From Bog-473 sp963807775 (GTDB lineage Bacteria > Actinomycetota > Acidimicrobiia > Acidimicrobiales > RAAP-2), in the NCBI GenBank assembly GCA_963807775.1, contig CAWECY010000017.1, positions 434,001 through 498,000 of the forward strand: a DNA stretch of 64,000 bases, in the 5' to 3' direction. Made by a program: the position numbers and the translations under genes. Positions within the stretch are counted from its first letter, which is position 1, and every line of letters starts with the position of its first letter. Shown here one piece after another: positions 39,315 through 48,544 of the stretch. Below the pieces are notes generated by a model, which saw nothing but the letters and a program-made list of their open reading frames with translations, was not told the DNA's origin and ran no database searches.

Positions 39315-40616
39315 TCAGCCTCCGGCAGTCGACTGGAGACGCGACGTCGTGAAGCCGAGATGAGCTTCTCGTAGACGCCGACGTAGCGGGGAGCCTGATG
39401 GTCCCATGCCAGCTCTTGTTCGATCCGCGCCCGGCCCGCCATCCCCATCGAGCGCCGTCGAGGTTCGTCGTCGATCAGGTCGACCAGCAAGCGAGCCAAG
39501 TTCATCGACGTCGTTCGGGGTCGCGTAGACCGCGGCATCGGCAGCCGAGATCCGGGTCTCCCGCAGGTCAAACGCGACGACCGGCAATTCGAATGCCATG
39601 TACTCCATCGTCTTGTTCATCGTGGAGACGATCGTTCAACGGGTTCTTCGGATCTGGTGAGATGCCAACGTCGGCGGTCGACAGGATCGCGGCCACCTCT
39701 GCATCGGGGATTCGTCCGGTGAATGTGACGAAGTCGGAAAGATCGAGACGATGGCTCGCAGAGCGACCAGATCCTCGAAGCAGTCGCCGGATCCGATGAG
39801 GGTGAAGCTGATGTCGCGACGGCCGAGTCGGTGCACGACGATGATCGGCCAACTCCAAGACGAGGTCGACGCCATCCTGTGGCCCCATAACACCCATATA
39901 TGCGGCCAGGTGGGGCCTGCCTCGACGCAGGCTCGGTTCGGGCGCTGTCCGACGAAGCCTGGCAGGTCCGGACCGGTGCGCACGACGGTGACGCGTGCCG
40001 GGGCGACGCCGTCCCGCTCCGAGGACGATCTGTCGATAGGAGTCGTTGGTCGAAATCACATGGTCCGCCGTCCTGGCGGTGCACCGCTCCATCAGCCGCA
40101 GAGCCCGGTAGACGAGTCGGTTCCCGTTCGGGAACCGCGATTGGTACAGCTCCGGACAGAGATCGTGGTGGTCGAAGACAAAAGACGACCCGTGGAGCAT
40201 CCGAAACAGGAGCCCGATGGGCCAGAAGAGGTCGGGAGGATTGCAGCTCTGAACGACGGCGAAGCGACCCCGGCAGGCTTGCCTTCAGGCTGAGCAGCAA
40301 GGGTGGCGAAGAACGAGTAGAGGTACTCAAGGACGAAGGAGACCCTCGACCCGCCCGGCGCATAGGGTCGGTACTTGATAGAGATCGACCCCCATGAGTC
40401 GGGCATAGCGTCGGGTCGCCTGGAGCCTTCGGGCAGACCACGGCGACCTCGGAAGCCGGCATCGATAAGCGACTGGCACTCGAGCCAGACACGGCGATCG
40501 AACGGGACCGACAGATTCTGCACGAGAATGAGAACCCGTCCCCGCTTGCCTGCATCGCCCTCCGTTGCCGCGGGTGCTCGAAGACGTTGCGCGTCGACCG
40601 TGGGGCGCTCGATCAT
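39315..40616 (-). pseudogene. Glycosyltransferase family 4 protein, multiply frameshifted as sequenced
   Basis: From ATG 40616 the start reads RVLILVQNLSVPFDRRVWLE, the common opening of actinobacterial GT4 proteins. VAVVCPKAPGDPT follows in another frame, then SFVFDHHDLCPELYQSRFPN, HLAAYMGVMGPQDGVDLVLE, LSDFVTFTGRIPDAEVAAIL and a donor-site region with NKTMEYMAFELPVVAFDLRE. The C-terminus AWDHQAPRYVGVYEKLI leads to the stop at 39315. About 430 codons is usual. At least five frame changes are present. It probably transfers a sugar onto the polyprenyl-linked repeat unit. It is 19 bases downstream of the nucleotide-sugar dehydrogenase. Confidence 0.7.
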
Positions 40617-40635
40617 CTTCGCGGACCATGGTCGG

Positions 40636-41955
40636 TCACCACGAGAATCCTTCGTAGCAATCCAGCGCCTCGAGCTCGGGCCCGAGTCGACCGTCGAGGT
40701 CGATGATCCGCGACGGCGGGAATTCAAGCAGTGCCTCAACGACCTCAGGGGTCGAGAAGGCGACGACAGCGACGTCGGCGCCGGCAATGGCCTCTTTGGG
40801 GCCGTCGGTGAGGATGCGCTTGAGATGCGGAAGTTTGGACTCCACGTACTGGCGGTTGGATCCGACCAGGGAGGATGGGTTCAGGACCGGGTCGTGAATG
40901 CGAACCTCGTAGCCCTTGCCCAGCAGTGTCTCTGCCAGGTCGACGTAAGGGCTCTCACGGAGGTCGTCGCTGCCCGGCTTGAAGCTCAGCCCAAGCAACG
41001 CGACCCGACGACCCTCGCCGGCCACAACGCGGTCAATCGCTTCGTCGATCGACAACCGGTTGCTGGCCAATGCGCCGGAGAGCAGCGGTATGTCGATGCT
41101 CTCAGTTCGGGCCAGGTAAAGGAGAGATCGAAGGTCCTTTGGCAGGCATGACCCGCCGAATGCAAACCCAGGCCGCAGGTACTTCGGCGAGATGTTGAGG
41201 CGATCGTCCTCGCAAAACAGCTCCATGACCTCTCGGCTGTCGACACCGAGACGCCTGAAGATCCGTCCAAGCTCGTTGGCAAAGGAGATCTTCGTGGCAT
41301 GGAACGCATTGCACGCGTACTTCAGCGCTTCTGCGGTCCGCGGGTGTACTACTCGAAGCGGGCTGTCGAGAAAGGAGAAGAGGCTCGAGACGGATTCAAT
41401 GGCCCGGGTATCCGAGGAGCCGATCACCGTGTACGGGGGAGAGAAGAAGTCCGCGATCCCAGTTCCCTCGCGGAGGAACTCCGGGCACATCGCGACACCC
41501 ACGTCTCAGTCCCGAATCCTGGAACGCTGCCCGCAGTCGAGTGGCGACGTCCTCGACCGTTCCGGGTGGAACAGTGCTGCGGATGACGACCGTGTGGAAT
41601 GCCGCGCCTTGTCTCTACGGCCGTAAGCGTCCGGATGAGATCTTCGACGACGCGGTGGATGTAGGTGAGGTTTGTCTCCCCACTCGCGGCCGAGGGTGTG
41701 CCCACGCACAGGAGCGACACATCGGCGCGCTCGAGGGCATCAGTGGGATCAACTCGTGGCCTGAAGCGTCCCCGCAGCGACCGCTTGGGCGAGCAGGGAA
41801 TCCAGACCAGGTTCGACCACCGGGCTGTGCCCGGCTGAGACCGCCGCGACCTTCAATTCATCCGGATCGACACCCCAGACATCGTGGCCGTTGGCCGCCA
41901 GACAGGCCGCGGTGACAGTGCCGACGTACCCAAGTCCGAACACTGCGACCTTCAT
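40636..41955 (-). pseudogene. UDP/GDP-sugar 6-dehydrogenase, frameshifted as sequenced
   Basis: It makes a nucleotide-linked uronic acid. ATG 41955 opens KVAVFGLGYVGTVTAACLAA (NAD Rossmann motif). LLCVGTPSAASGETNLTYI is in a second frame. VAMCPEFLREGTGIADF, EALKYACNAFHATKISFANE and the active-site cysteine in FAFGGSCLPKD follow in a third frame to the stop at 40636. The GSCLPKD form resembles GDP-mannose dehydrogenase (AlgD) more than UDP-glucose dehydrogenase (GSCFPKD), but substrate is not settled. The expected 440 codons fit the family. It is the first gene of the five-gene minus-strand operon and supplies uronate for the polymer. Confidence 0.75.
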
Positions 41956-42334
41956 GGCATCAGTGGGAACTGGCACGGGAGACGGGCGCGGCACGAGATT
42001 GCCATATCCAAGATGAGCAGCGGACCGCCCAGGAGATACATACGGGCGGTCACCCGATTCCCAGGATCAGCCGGTTTCCCCGATTTGGTACCCCCCAAGA
42101 GGTACGCGGTCCTGGCAGCGGGCGGGGAGAAGGATCCGGAGGGTCGGGCATCGTGAGAGGCGTTGGGCACGCAGCGCCCTGGGACTATCCGTCTCCATGG
42201 GGCGATATTCCGATGGGCGATCCGGTTCACCCCCCGATGCCACGCTTCAAGCTCGATCTGACGCGAAGTCGCTACGGCTCCTGTATCAGTCTTGGACGCT
42301 GCTACCTCGATATCCCCTCGGAAAGGTTCCCATT
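41956..42334. other. Divergent promoter region, dehydrogenase operon and ACP
   Basis: 379 bp between the minus-strand polysaccharide operon and the plus-strand ACP gene. No gene is supported. Both promoters must lie here, but no consensus pair was convincing. Confidence 0.35.
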
Positions 42335-42607
42335 GTGACCACTGAAACCGGTGATATCACCGAAGACATCCTCAGCATCGTCGCCGCCCATGCGCGGCTT
42401 TCGATCGATACGTCGACTCTCGGCCTCGATGACGACCTCTTCCTCAAGGGGATGACTTCGCATGCAAGTGTCAACGTGATGCTCGCGTTGGAGTCGCATT
42501 TCGATATCGAATTCCCTGACAGCATGCTGACTCGGAGTACTTTTGAATCGGTGTCAGCCATTCGCGCAGCGGTGACTGAACTAACTGCGATTCCGCAAGC
42601 GAACTGA
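42335..42607 (+). CDS. Acyl carrier protein
   Basis: A 90-residue carrier protein. Four-helix ACP pattern: ITEDILSIVAAHARL, then GLDDDLFLKGMTSHASVNVM with the likely phosphopantetheine serine Ser42, then LALESHFDIEFPDSML and TFESVSAIRAAVTEL. The usual Asp before the serine (DSL) is replaced by Thr (MTS). The start is GTG 42335, with GGAAAGG about 9 bases upstream; longer readings in the same frame add unrelated sequence. It is separate from fatty-acid genes and lies near AcpS and a stand-alone adenylating enzyme, suggesting a dedicated carrier for an amino-acyl or acyl group used in polymer decoration. Confidence 0.85.
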   Translation: MTTETGDITEDILSIVAAHARLSIDTSTLGLDDDLFLKGMTSHASVNVMLALESHFDIEFPDSMLTRSTFESVSAIRAAVTELTAIPQAN

Positions 42608-42807
42608 CGACCCACTCGGACGGCCACTCAACCCTATGTCCGCGTAATGCTTGTTTAGCTCAATTTGGAGTTGGAGGCTGGCCTGCACTTTGGAGCCAAA
42701 TCAGTTTGATTCTCTCCCGGTGAGCAGAGTCCCTGGAGTGATCGGAGAGCACGGAGCGTCCTGTGGCACAGATCGACCTTTGGACTCCCTGGTTCCGGGC
42801 AATTTCT

Positions 42808-43239
42808 TCAATCGATATTTCTGGATTTCGATGTCGCGACGACGATGGCGATCGCCATGCCTCCTTCATGGCTGAGGCTGACGAACAGCTCGTCGATCCC
42901 CTTTTCCCTGGCAATTCGGGCTGCCGTGCCCGTCAGGGACAACGCGCAGCTGCCGCAGGCCAGCCGCCGCACCTCCATCGAGGTCCAAGGTGGTATCGGA
43001 TCCTCAATCGCCAGCGCCTTGATGGTGGCCTCCTTAGCTGCGAAACGGGCAGCGAAGCGCGGTGCCGGTTCGGACGATTCTGCGCACTGGGCTCGCTCCA
43101 GAGGAGTGAAGAGCCGTTGCAAGTACTGGTCACCGAAGTGATCGATGGACTTCCGAACGTCCGATACCTCGACCAGGTCGATGCCGACGGCGACGACTTT
43201 TCCGGCCAGAGATGAGAACGCGAGAGTGTTCACTTCCAT
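42808..43239 (-). CDS. acpS: Holo-ACP synthase (4'-phosphopantetheinyl transferase)
   Basis: A 143-residue AcpS-type enzyme. VGIDLVEV carries the Mg-binding D21, and RFAAKEATIKAL carries K69/E70; both are the two signature motifs of the family. LFVSLSHEGGMAIAIVVA is the C-terminal strand pair. It transfers phosphopantetheine from CoA to a carrier-protein serine. It is convergent with the ACP gene 200 bp away, so the pair is probably functional together, although it could also serve the fatty-acid ACP elsewhere. The frame is intact and of normal length with a short N-terminal extension. Confidence 0.9.
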   Translation of the reverse strand: MEVNTLAFSSLAGKVVAVGIDLVEVSDVRKSIDHFGDQYLQRLFTPLERAQCAESSEPAPRFAARFAAKEATIKALAIEDPIPPWTSMEVRRLACGSCALSLTGTAARIAREKGIDELFVSLSHEGGMAIAIVVATSKSRNID

Positions 43240-43298
43240 GCTCAGACGAAAGTCTTGGTCGTCATCCCGCTACATGATCGCCGTCGAGCCATCGAAGG

Positions 43299-44036
43299 TT
43301 AGGAGACGCGGGCGCGCCGGCTGCCCGACGCTCGGGGAGGGTATCCGGGGGCCTTCTCGAGGGACCACCCGGCCCGCCGCGCTCGAGCAACCGCGGCCAG
43401 CTGGGAGTTAACGCCGAGCTTCTGGAGGATCGCCTTGATCTGTGAGCGAACGGTTGAGATTGAGACGAACGCAGCATTGGCGATTTCCTCCGCGCAATGG
43501 CCTTCTATGAGCTCCGCCAAGACCACCTGTTCACGTTCTGTAAGGACGAAGAAGGGCTCCAAGCTGGGTTCCGGCGACTCCTCGCTGGCTTCCGCCAGTG
43601 CCAACGAGGCGAATGAGCTTCGAGTGGCGTGTGAAGTCGCCCCTATCCGAAGGAGATCGTTGAGGGTCCGGAACAACTGGTCGAACGGTTCGCTCCGGTC
43701 GATCAGGGCAGACGCTCCGGCACCCTTCCAGGCGCTCAGCCGGTCAACGTCGTCTGCTGCGTCGATAACGCACACCGTGAGGTCCGCATGGCGCAGTGCA
43801 CTGACCAGTGCGGATCCGGATGTGACGTCGAGGGACCGGACATCAACGAGGACGAGGTGTGGCCGCCACGCGATACCCAGTCCGATCTCCAGTTGTTTGG
43901 GCGCAACGTGCTTCGTGGAGAATCCGTATGCCGTGAGGGCGCTGGCCAGGGCCCCGGCCAACAAGTCACTGCCAGCGACCAGGACCCGCGCGGGAATACC
44001 CAAGGATTCGGGCGTGCTTCGGACGACGACGCTCAT
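43299..44036 (-). CDS. LuxR-type transcriptional regulator with receiver-like domain
   Basis: A 245-residue protein. The N-terminal half resembles a response-regulator receiver (ARVLVAGSDLLAGALASAL, HLVLVDVRSLD, VCVIDAADD, GASALIDRSEPFDQL), but the acidic pocket is reduced and the phosphorylation site is uncertain. The C-terminal LuxR helix-turn-helix is clear (LTEREQVVLAELIEGHCAEE, ISTVRSQIKAILQKLGVNS). It is the second NarL/LuxR-like regulator of the region, similar in size to that at 20724-21461. It may control the sugar transferase, ACP or dehydrogenase units nearby; targets are not shown. Confidence 0.8.
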   Translation of the reverse strand: MSVVVRSTPESLGIPARVLVAGSDLLAGALASALTAYGFSTKHVAPKQLEIGLGIAWRPHLVLVDVRSLDVTSGSALVSALRHADLTVCVIDAADDVDRLSAWKGAGASALIDRSEPFDQLFRTLNDLLRIGATSHATRSSFASLALAEASEESPEPSLEPFFVLTEREQVVLAELIEGHCAEEIANAAFVSISTVRSQIKAILQKLGVNSQLAAVARARRAGWSLEKAPGYPPRASGSRRARVS

Positions 44037-44544
44037 GAACTCCGTCCGTCCCCAACACTCGCGAGACGACCGAATCTCGACGCGGCAGGCTGGCTAAGAA
44101 AGGTGAAGTAGTGCACACGCCGGCGCGCCACGAAGCACACCAAGCCGTGGATCCCTGTACGCAACCCGTTCGAGACCATGTTCTTCCCTGGAGACCGCCT
44201 TCGCCAACCGCCATATCGGCGGGTGCCAACCCGCCTGGGGGGGATGTTACTGGTGTCCCTGCCTAGCGTCAATCGGCATATGGAGACGAGAGTTGACAAC
44301 AACGGAGGCACAACTCTCGGAGGTACGCCGACCCCCCTGGCGCGCCCTACTTTGGTTGGAAAAGGGCGGGCGCGGTGGGGCGGTCGAACAGAGCAAGAGG
44401 ACGCCGGCGAGCGCACGAGACCTGACACGGTGCCGATGTCCCGCTCGCCTGTGGGCGGGGAACACCGGGCGACGGTGCGGGCCCTACGGTCAGCGCCGGA
44501 CGCGGGTCAGTCCCGGTGAGTCTCGGCGCTGGACTCAGCAGCTC
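44037..44544. other. Intergenic region, no gene seen
   Basis: 508 bp between two minus-strand genes. Arg-rich frames on both strands lack family motifs and look like non-coding high-GC sequence. It should hold the promoter of the LuxR-type gene. Confidence 0.35.
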
Positions 44545-44943
44545 TTATGTGTCTTGATGCAGAGCTTGCGGATCCTCGGAGCCGCTGGGCACCACCTGAA
44601 AGCAGACGTGGCCCGCCGATGCAGGCAGATCGGTCAGCACGACGACCTTCGCCGCTGCTCCCGGATTCTCTTCCCGGACCGATTGCGTGACTCGACTTAG
44701 GGCTGCAAGAACGTGCGCACGATGAGCCACCGGCAGTTCCTCGAGGCCGCCGACGTGCAGGCGGGGAATGACCACTGGCCCGTCGAGTTCGGGCCCGCTG
44801 ATCACCACCACGTCCGCGTCGAAGTAGGAAACCCTACGCCGCACGCCGCGGTCCGTCACCCCCTGAGCAATGGCGCAGGATGGACATTTCCTTGCCAGGG
44901 TGACCTGGCCAGAGACCCGCGACCAATCATGGCCATGATCCAA
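44545..44943 (-). CDS. HIT-like protein without the histidine triad
   Basis: A 132-residue protein with the outline of a HIT-domain protein. A CPSC pair near the start is followed by YFDADVVVISGPELDGPVVI, a helix rich in Ala/Val, and KVVVLTDLPASAGHVCFQVV. In true HIT enzymes the last segment reads GHVH-H-; here only one histidine remains (GHVCFQV), so nucleotide hydrolysis or transfer is unlikely by the normal mechanism. The start is TTG 44943, five bases after AGGGGG. It lies beside the initiating sugar transferase and could be a regulatory or binding protein. The family assignment is tentative. Confidence 0.5.
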   Translation of the reverse strand: MDHGHDWSRVSGQVTLARKCPSCAIAQGVTDRGVRRRVSYFDADVVVISGPELDGPVVIPRLHVGGLEELPVAHRAHVLAALSRVTQSVREENPGAAAKVVVLTDLPASAGHVCFQVVPSGSEDPQALHQDT

Positions 44944-45228
44944 GGATGCCCCCTAACGCAGTCAATTCACAGCTAGCACCGGGGTTACAAGAGTCAAAAA
45001 CCATTGTGACGATACGACAAAATCGCGAAAACCCCCGCGAGTAACAGCCTGGCGCCACGTATCAGGACCCGAGTCTTTCCTCTCGGAGAGGGATACGAAG
45101 GACAAACCGATCACTCTTGACAGCGACGGGGTTCAGGACGTTTTGGCGAAGATGCTCCCCCCAACGGTCGTACAAGCCGACGGCGGCATGGCGCACGCCT
45201 GTCCTCTCGAGTCGGCTCCCAGGGAACT

Positions 45229-46863
45229 GTGACGACAAATGGAACGAACAGCACCATTGGACCAGGCATCTCAGTGTCGGGGGCAGACGTGTCATCGGAG
45301 CTGAGCGCGGACTGGGACTGGTGGCCCCCCACGGTTGAGCAGGCGCTAACGCGCCCCTCGCGCCGCTCACCTGCGGAGATGACTAGTGCACTCACCATTC
45401 GGATCGAGCCGGTTCCGGAAGTCGAGCAAGACACCACCGTCGAACCGGCGATGGCTCGGAAACGCAGTGGTCTCCGGCTGCGGCTCCTGATCGTCGATGT
45501 CGTCGCCGTTGCCACGACGTGGCTCTTGCTCGGAACGATGAACATCCCGGCCGCGACGGCGAACCGTCGGTGGGGCGGGGCCATTGCGGCCGTCCTTGTC
45601 ACCCTGATCTTCATGCACTTGCTCGGGCTCTACCGATCGCGGCTGTGTGTGCAGCGAGGTCAGGAAGCGGCTCGGGTCGTCATCGCAGCCATGACTGGCG
45701 CAGTGGCTCTCGCGTTGCTCCAGGGCGGGACAGGGCGAAGCTTCGCCACAGTGATCGTGGCCGCCGGGTCCTGCACCATTGCTCTTATCGCTCTGCGCTG
45801 GACTTACGGCCAGTGGCTCCGTGCCCAGCGGGCGCGGGGTCGCTATCTCCGAGGAGTCGTCATGATCGGCGCCAACGACGACGCTGCCGCCATCTGGACC
45901 ATGCTGGACTCGGAACCGGAGCTCGGCTACGAGGTGCGAGGGGTGATCGGCAAGCCCCGCCGCCGATCCGACTGGGCACATCTGCCGAACGGCCAAGCGA
46001 TCGACCAACTTCCAGACATCGCCAGCCAGACCGATGCGAGCGGCGTTCTGGTAGTGGCCAACGCCCTTTCGGGGACCGAGGTTCACCGTGTGATCGAGCT
46101 CGCGACGGCGAACGGTTTGCACGTTCAGGTCTGGCCTGGGTTCCGGGGACTGGGTACGCGCCGGGTCCGTCGCCTCCCAATGAGTGGCGAAACCTTCCTG
46201 TACGTCGAACCGGGACGACGTCCTGCCTGGCAATTCACGGCCAAAAGGGTAATCGATGTTCTCGGGGCAGGAGTGGGTTTGCTGGTGTCCATACCGCTAC
46301 TCCTCCTGGCTTGGGTTGCGATCCGGCTCGAAGACGGCAGCCCAGGCCTGTACCGACAGGTCAGAATCGGCTACAACCGGCGGCCTTTCGTCGTCTACAA
46401 GCTAAGGACGATGGCACTCGACGTCGACGTTGACCTGGCGATCATCAACGAACGCACCGATGGTCCGCTCTTCAAGGCAGCCCATGATCCACGGGTGACC
46501 AGGGTCGGCGCCATCTTGCGCGCCCTGAGCATCGACGAGATTCCCCAGCTCTTCAATGTTCTGACCGGGGACATGAGCCTGGTGGGACCCCGTCCCGCCC
46601 TCCCTGAAGAGGTCGCCCAGTTCGACCGGGACCTGCAGCGTCGGCACGCCGTCAAGCCAGGCATCACCGGGCTCTGGCAGCTCGAAGCACGGGACAATCC
46701 GTCCTTCCACGCCTACCGCAGACTGGATCTCTTTTATGTCGACAACTGGTCGATCGGACTCGACCTTGGCATCCTTCTCGCAACCGTCCCGATGGTAATC
46801 ACGCGCGCCATGAGCGTCGGCCGAACAGAAGGGATGCCGGAAGCGGCAGCTGAGGCTCTGTAG
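45229..46863 (+). CDS. Polyprenyl-phosphate sugar-1-phosphate transferase (WbaP/WcaJ type)
   Basis: A 544-residue enzyme that starts exopolysaccharide assembly by moving a sugar-1-phosphate from a nucleotide sugar to undecaprenyl phosphate. An N-terminal set of membrane helices (residues about 80-200) is followed by a CoA-binding-like Rossmann part (GVVMIGANDDAAAIW), then the catalytic bacterial sugar transferase domain. That domain has KRVIDVLGAGVGLLVSIPLL, FVVYKLRTM, LSIDEIPQLFNVLTGDMSLV, GPRPALPEEV and KPGITGLWQL. The start is GTG 45229 after AGGGAA. The frame is intact, and it is the strongest marker that the locus makes a Wzy-dependent polymer. Confidence 0.95.
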   Translation: MTTNGTNSTIGPGISVSGADVSSELSADWDWWPPTVEQALTRPSRRSPAEMTSALTIRIEPVPEVEQDTTVEPAMARKRSGLRLRLLIVDVVAVATTWLLLGTMNIPAATANRRWGGAIAAVLVTLIFMHLLGLYRSRLCVQRGQEAARVVIAAMTGAVALALLQGGTGRSFATVIVAAGSCTIALIALRWTYGQWLRAQRARGRYLRGVVMIGANDDAAAIWTMLDSEPELGYEVRGVIGKPRRRSDWAHLPNGQAIDQLPDIASQTDASGVLVVANALSGTEVHRVIELATANGLHVQVWPGFRGLGTRRVRRLPMSGETFLYVEPGRRPAWQFTAKRVIDVLGAGVGLLVSIPLLLLAWVAIRLEDGSPGLYRQVRIGYNRRPFVVYKLRTMALDVDVDLAIINERTDGPLFKAAHDPRVTRVGAILRALSIDEIPQLFNVLTGDMSLVGPRPALPEEVAQFDRDLQRRHAVKPGITGLWQLEARDNPSFHAYRRLDLFYVDNWSIGLDLGILLATVPMVITRAMSVGRTEGMPEAAAEAL

Positions 46864-47308
46864 AGACTCGGGCCCTTCTCTCTTCTCGTCCGTCCCGGAA
46901 TGCCTGGGCGCCGCCGAGCCAGATCCTTTTCTGGGCGTCGCAGCCAGGAACCTCGCCTGGGCGCCGTTCGGCGAACCTTCGCCGTCATCCGACGCGAGCC
47001 CCGGCTGAAGCCTCGGAGGACTTCATGGCGGGTCAGGTCCCCAATTGATGTCCAAGTCAGTCCAGGTCAACGCAACTCCTGAATTGCCGAGGGCGGCATC
47101 GATTGGCCCTGGGGCTGGGCCGAACCGTCCGTGCGAGGCCGGCCAGATCAACGTTATTGACACGAAATGTGACTTTCGACTCCCCCGAAACGCCCGCCCT
47201 TCCCCAAAAAAGGGGATGACTTGTCCCGGATTTATCGGGACCATAGGTGGGACATAACCGGCTGGGTGGAAAGCCGACCGGCTTGTCCGGTGCGAAGGAT
47301 CCTTGGCG
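46864..47308. other. Intergenic region with a small hairpin
   Basis: 445 bp between the sugar transferase and the sigma factor. TCCCC (47201-47205) and GGGGA (47212-47216) form a short stem with a six-A loop. TTGACA at 47158-47163 is a good -35-like element, but no matching -10 is clear. The last 50 bases contain repeated CCGG/GGCT pairings before the sigma-factor start. Confidence 0.4.
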
Positions 47309-47959
47309 ATGGGATCAGGAGGCTATCTGGTGGCGATTCAAATGGTGGAGACGCGCCGTGGGAGTCCTCAGGGACCCGCGGTCAATTCGAGGAACGATGA
47401 CGACCTCGTCGAGGTGGTGGCGCAGGCGCGGGCTGGCTCAGCCGCCGCCTGGCAGGCACTTGTCGAACGCTTCGGCGGGTTGGTAGCGGCGATAGCGAGG
47501 CGGTGCCGGCTGAATGACGCCGACGTCGCAGAAGTCTGTCAGACGACCTGGTTGCGCCTGGTGGAGAACCTCGACCGAATCGAGCAGCCGGAACGCCTTG
47601 GGGCGTGGCTGTCGACCACCTCTCGACGGGAGAGTCTGAGGATCGCCACCCGAGGGGTCATGGTCTCGGGGGGCGACGAGGTGTACCTCCTGGCTGACGA
47701 AAACGCCGAGCCGCTCGATGCCGCCCTCTTGAGGGAGGAGCAGGTGAGCGCGATCCGCATGGCGGCCGACCGGCTCCCGGAACGGTGTCAGCGTCTTCTC
47801 GGCCTGTTGATGGCAGATGATGATCTGCCGTACAAGGACATTGCTGAGCAGTTGAGCATGCCGATCGGCAGCATCGGGCCGACCAGAGGGCGCTGCCTCG
47901 CGCATCTCCGCCACATACTGGACGAGATGCAGCTCGCCAAGATAAGCGCCGAGGTCTAG
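47309..47959 (+). CDS. ECF-type RNA polymerase sigma factor
   Basis: A 216-residue sigma-70-family factor with region 2 (AWQALVERFGGLVAAIARRC through VAEVCQTTWLRLVENLDRI and LGAWLSTTSRRESLR) and region 4 (LPERCQRLLGLLMADDDLPY, IAEQLSMPIGSIGPTRGRCL). Region 3 is short, as in ECF factors. The start is ATG 47309 with GAAGGA nine bases upstream; an upstream TTG is weaker. No anti-sigma gene with a membrane helix follows; the next gene is a broken unrelated fragment on the other strand. It may control surface genes in the region, which is inference from position only. Confidence 0.85.
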   Translation: MGSGGYLVAIQMVETRRGSPQGPAVNSRNDDDLVEVVAQARAGSAAAWQALVERFGGLVAAIARRCRLNDADVAEVCQTTWLRLVENLDRIEQPERLGAWLSTTSRRESLRIATRGVMVSGGDEVYLLADENAEPLDAALLREEQVSAIRMAADRLPERCQRLLGLLMADDDLPYKDIAEQLSMPIGSIGPTRGRCLAHLRHILDEMQLAKISAEV

Positions 47960-48129
47960 GCGACGTCTGTCGAGACGACTCGCCAACCGGTGGAACTCCC
48001 CTCTCGAAATCGACTGTTGACTGACTAAACGGTTACTCAGAAGGCTCCCCGGCCCAGCCCGACGAATACAGCTCCCCCGGCCGGAGGCCCTGACCAAGAT
48101 GTTCGATGTCGTGGAAGGCTGTCATCCAC

Positions 48130-48355
48130 CCAACCTTCCCGGTGGACGCTCGGGAGCTGGCCGATCGTTCCTCCAACGAGCAACTGCAAGGCCCCCATCG
48201 TGCGCGTCGCGTTCGTTACGAAGAACTGCCAGGCCGTAGGCCAAGATCTGCGGCGACACGGGCGTGGCGGCGAGCCTCTCGGCCACCTCATCCTCAATGA
48301 CTCGGCGCGGCTCACGCGCCAACTCCTCTAACCGGATCCGCAAGGGCTCCGGCAC
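48130..48355 (-). pseudogene. Truncated, frameshifted copy of the CMD-like gene
   Basis: From ATG 48355 the frame reads PEPLRIRLEELAREPRRVIE and on to ATPVSPQILAYGLA, matching the N-terminus of the protein at 8252-8839. The similarity then continues in another frame (FFVTNATRTMGALQLLVGG against LMTNAARTTWGQQSLLGG). After that the match ends; the CxxC part and all of the C-terminal half are missing. It is a decayed paralog, not a sequencing slip alone. Confidence 0.75.
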
Positions 48356-48544
48356 CCCTCCTCCGCACCGTCCTGGGCCGGACGGCCCCGCTTCGGCGGT
48401 CTACTCGTCGCGTGACCATCGGACTGTACGGTCGCGCTCGAGGAGGGGGGTGGCGCCGGCTCGGCCGACTAGCCCGACGCCTCGGTAAGGTGCGGTGCCC
48501 AGCTCGCCGCCAGGCGCGGGCCAGTCCCGAGAAAGCGAGACACC

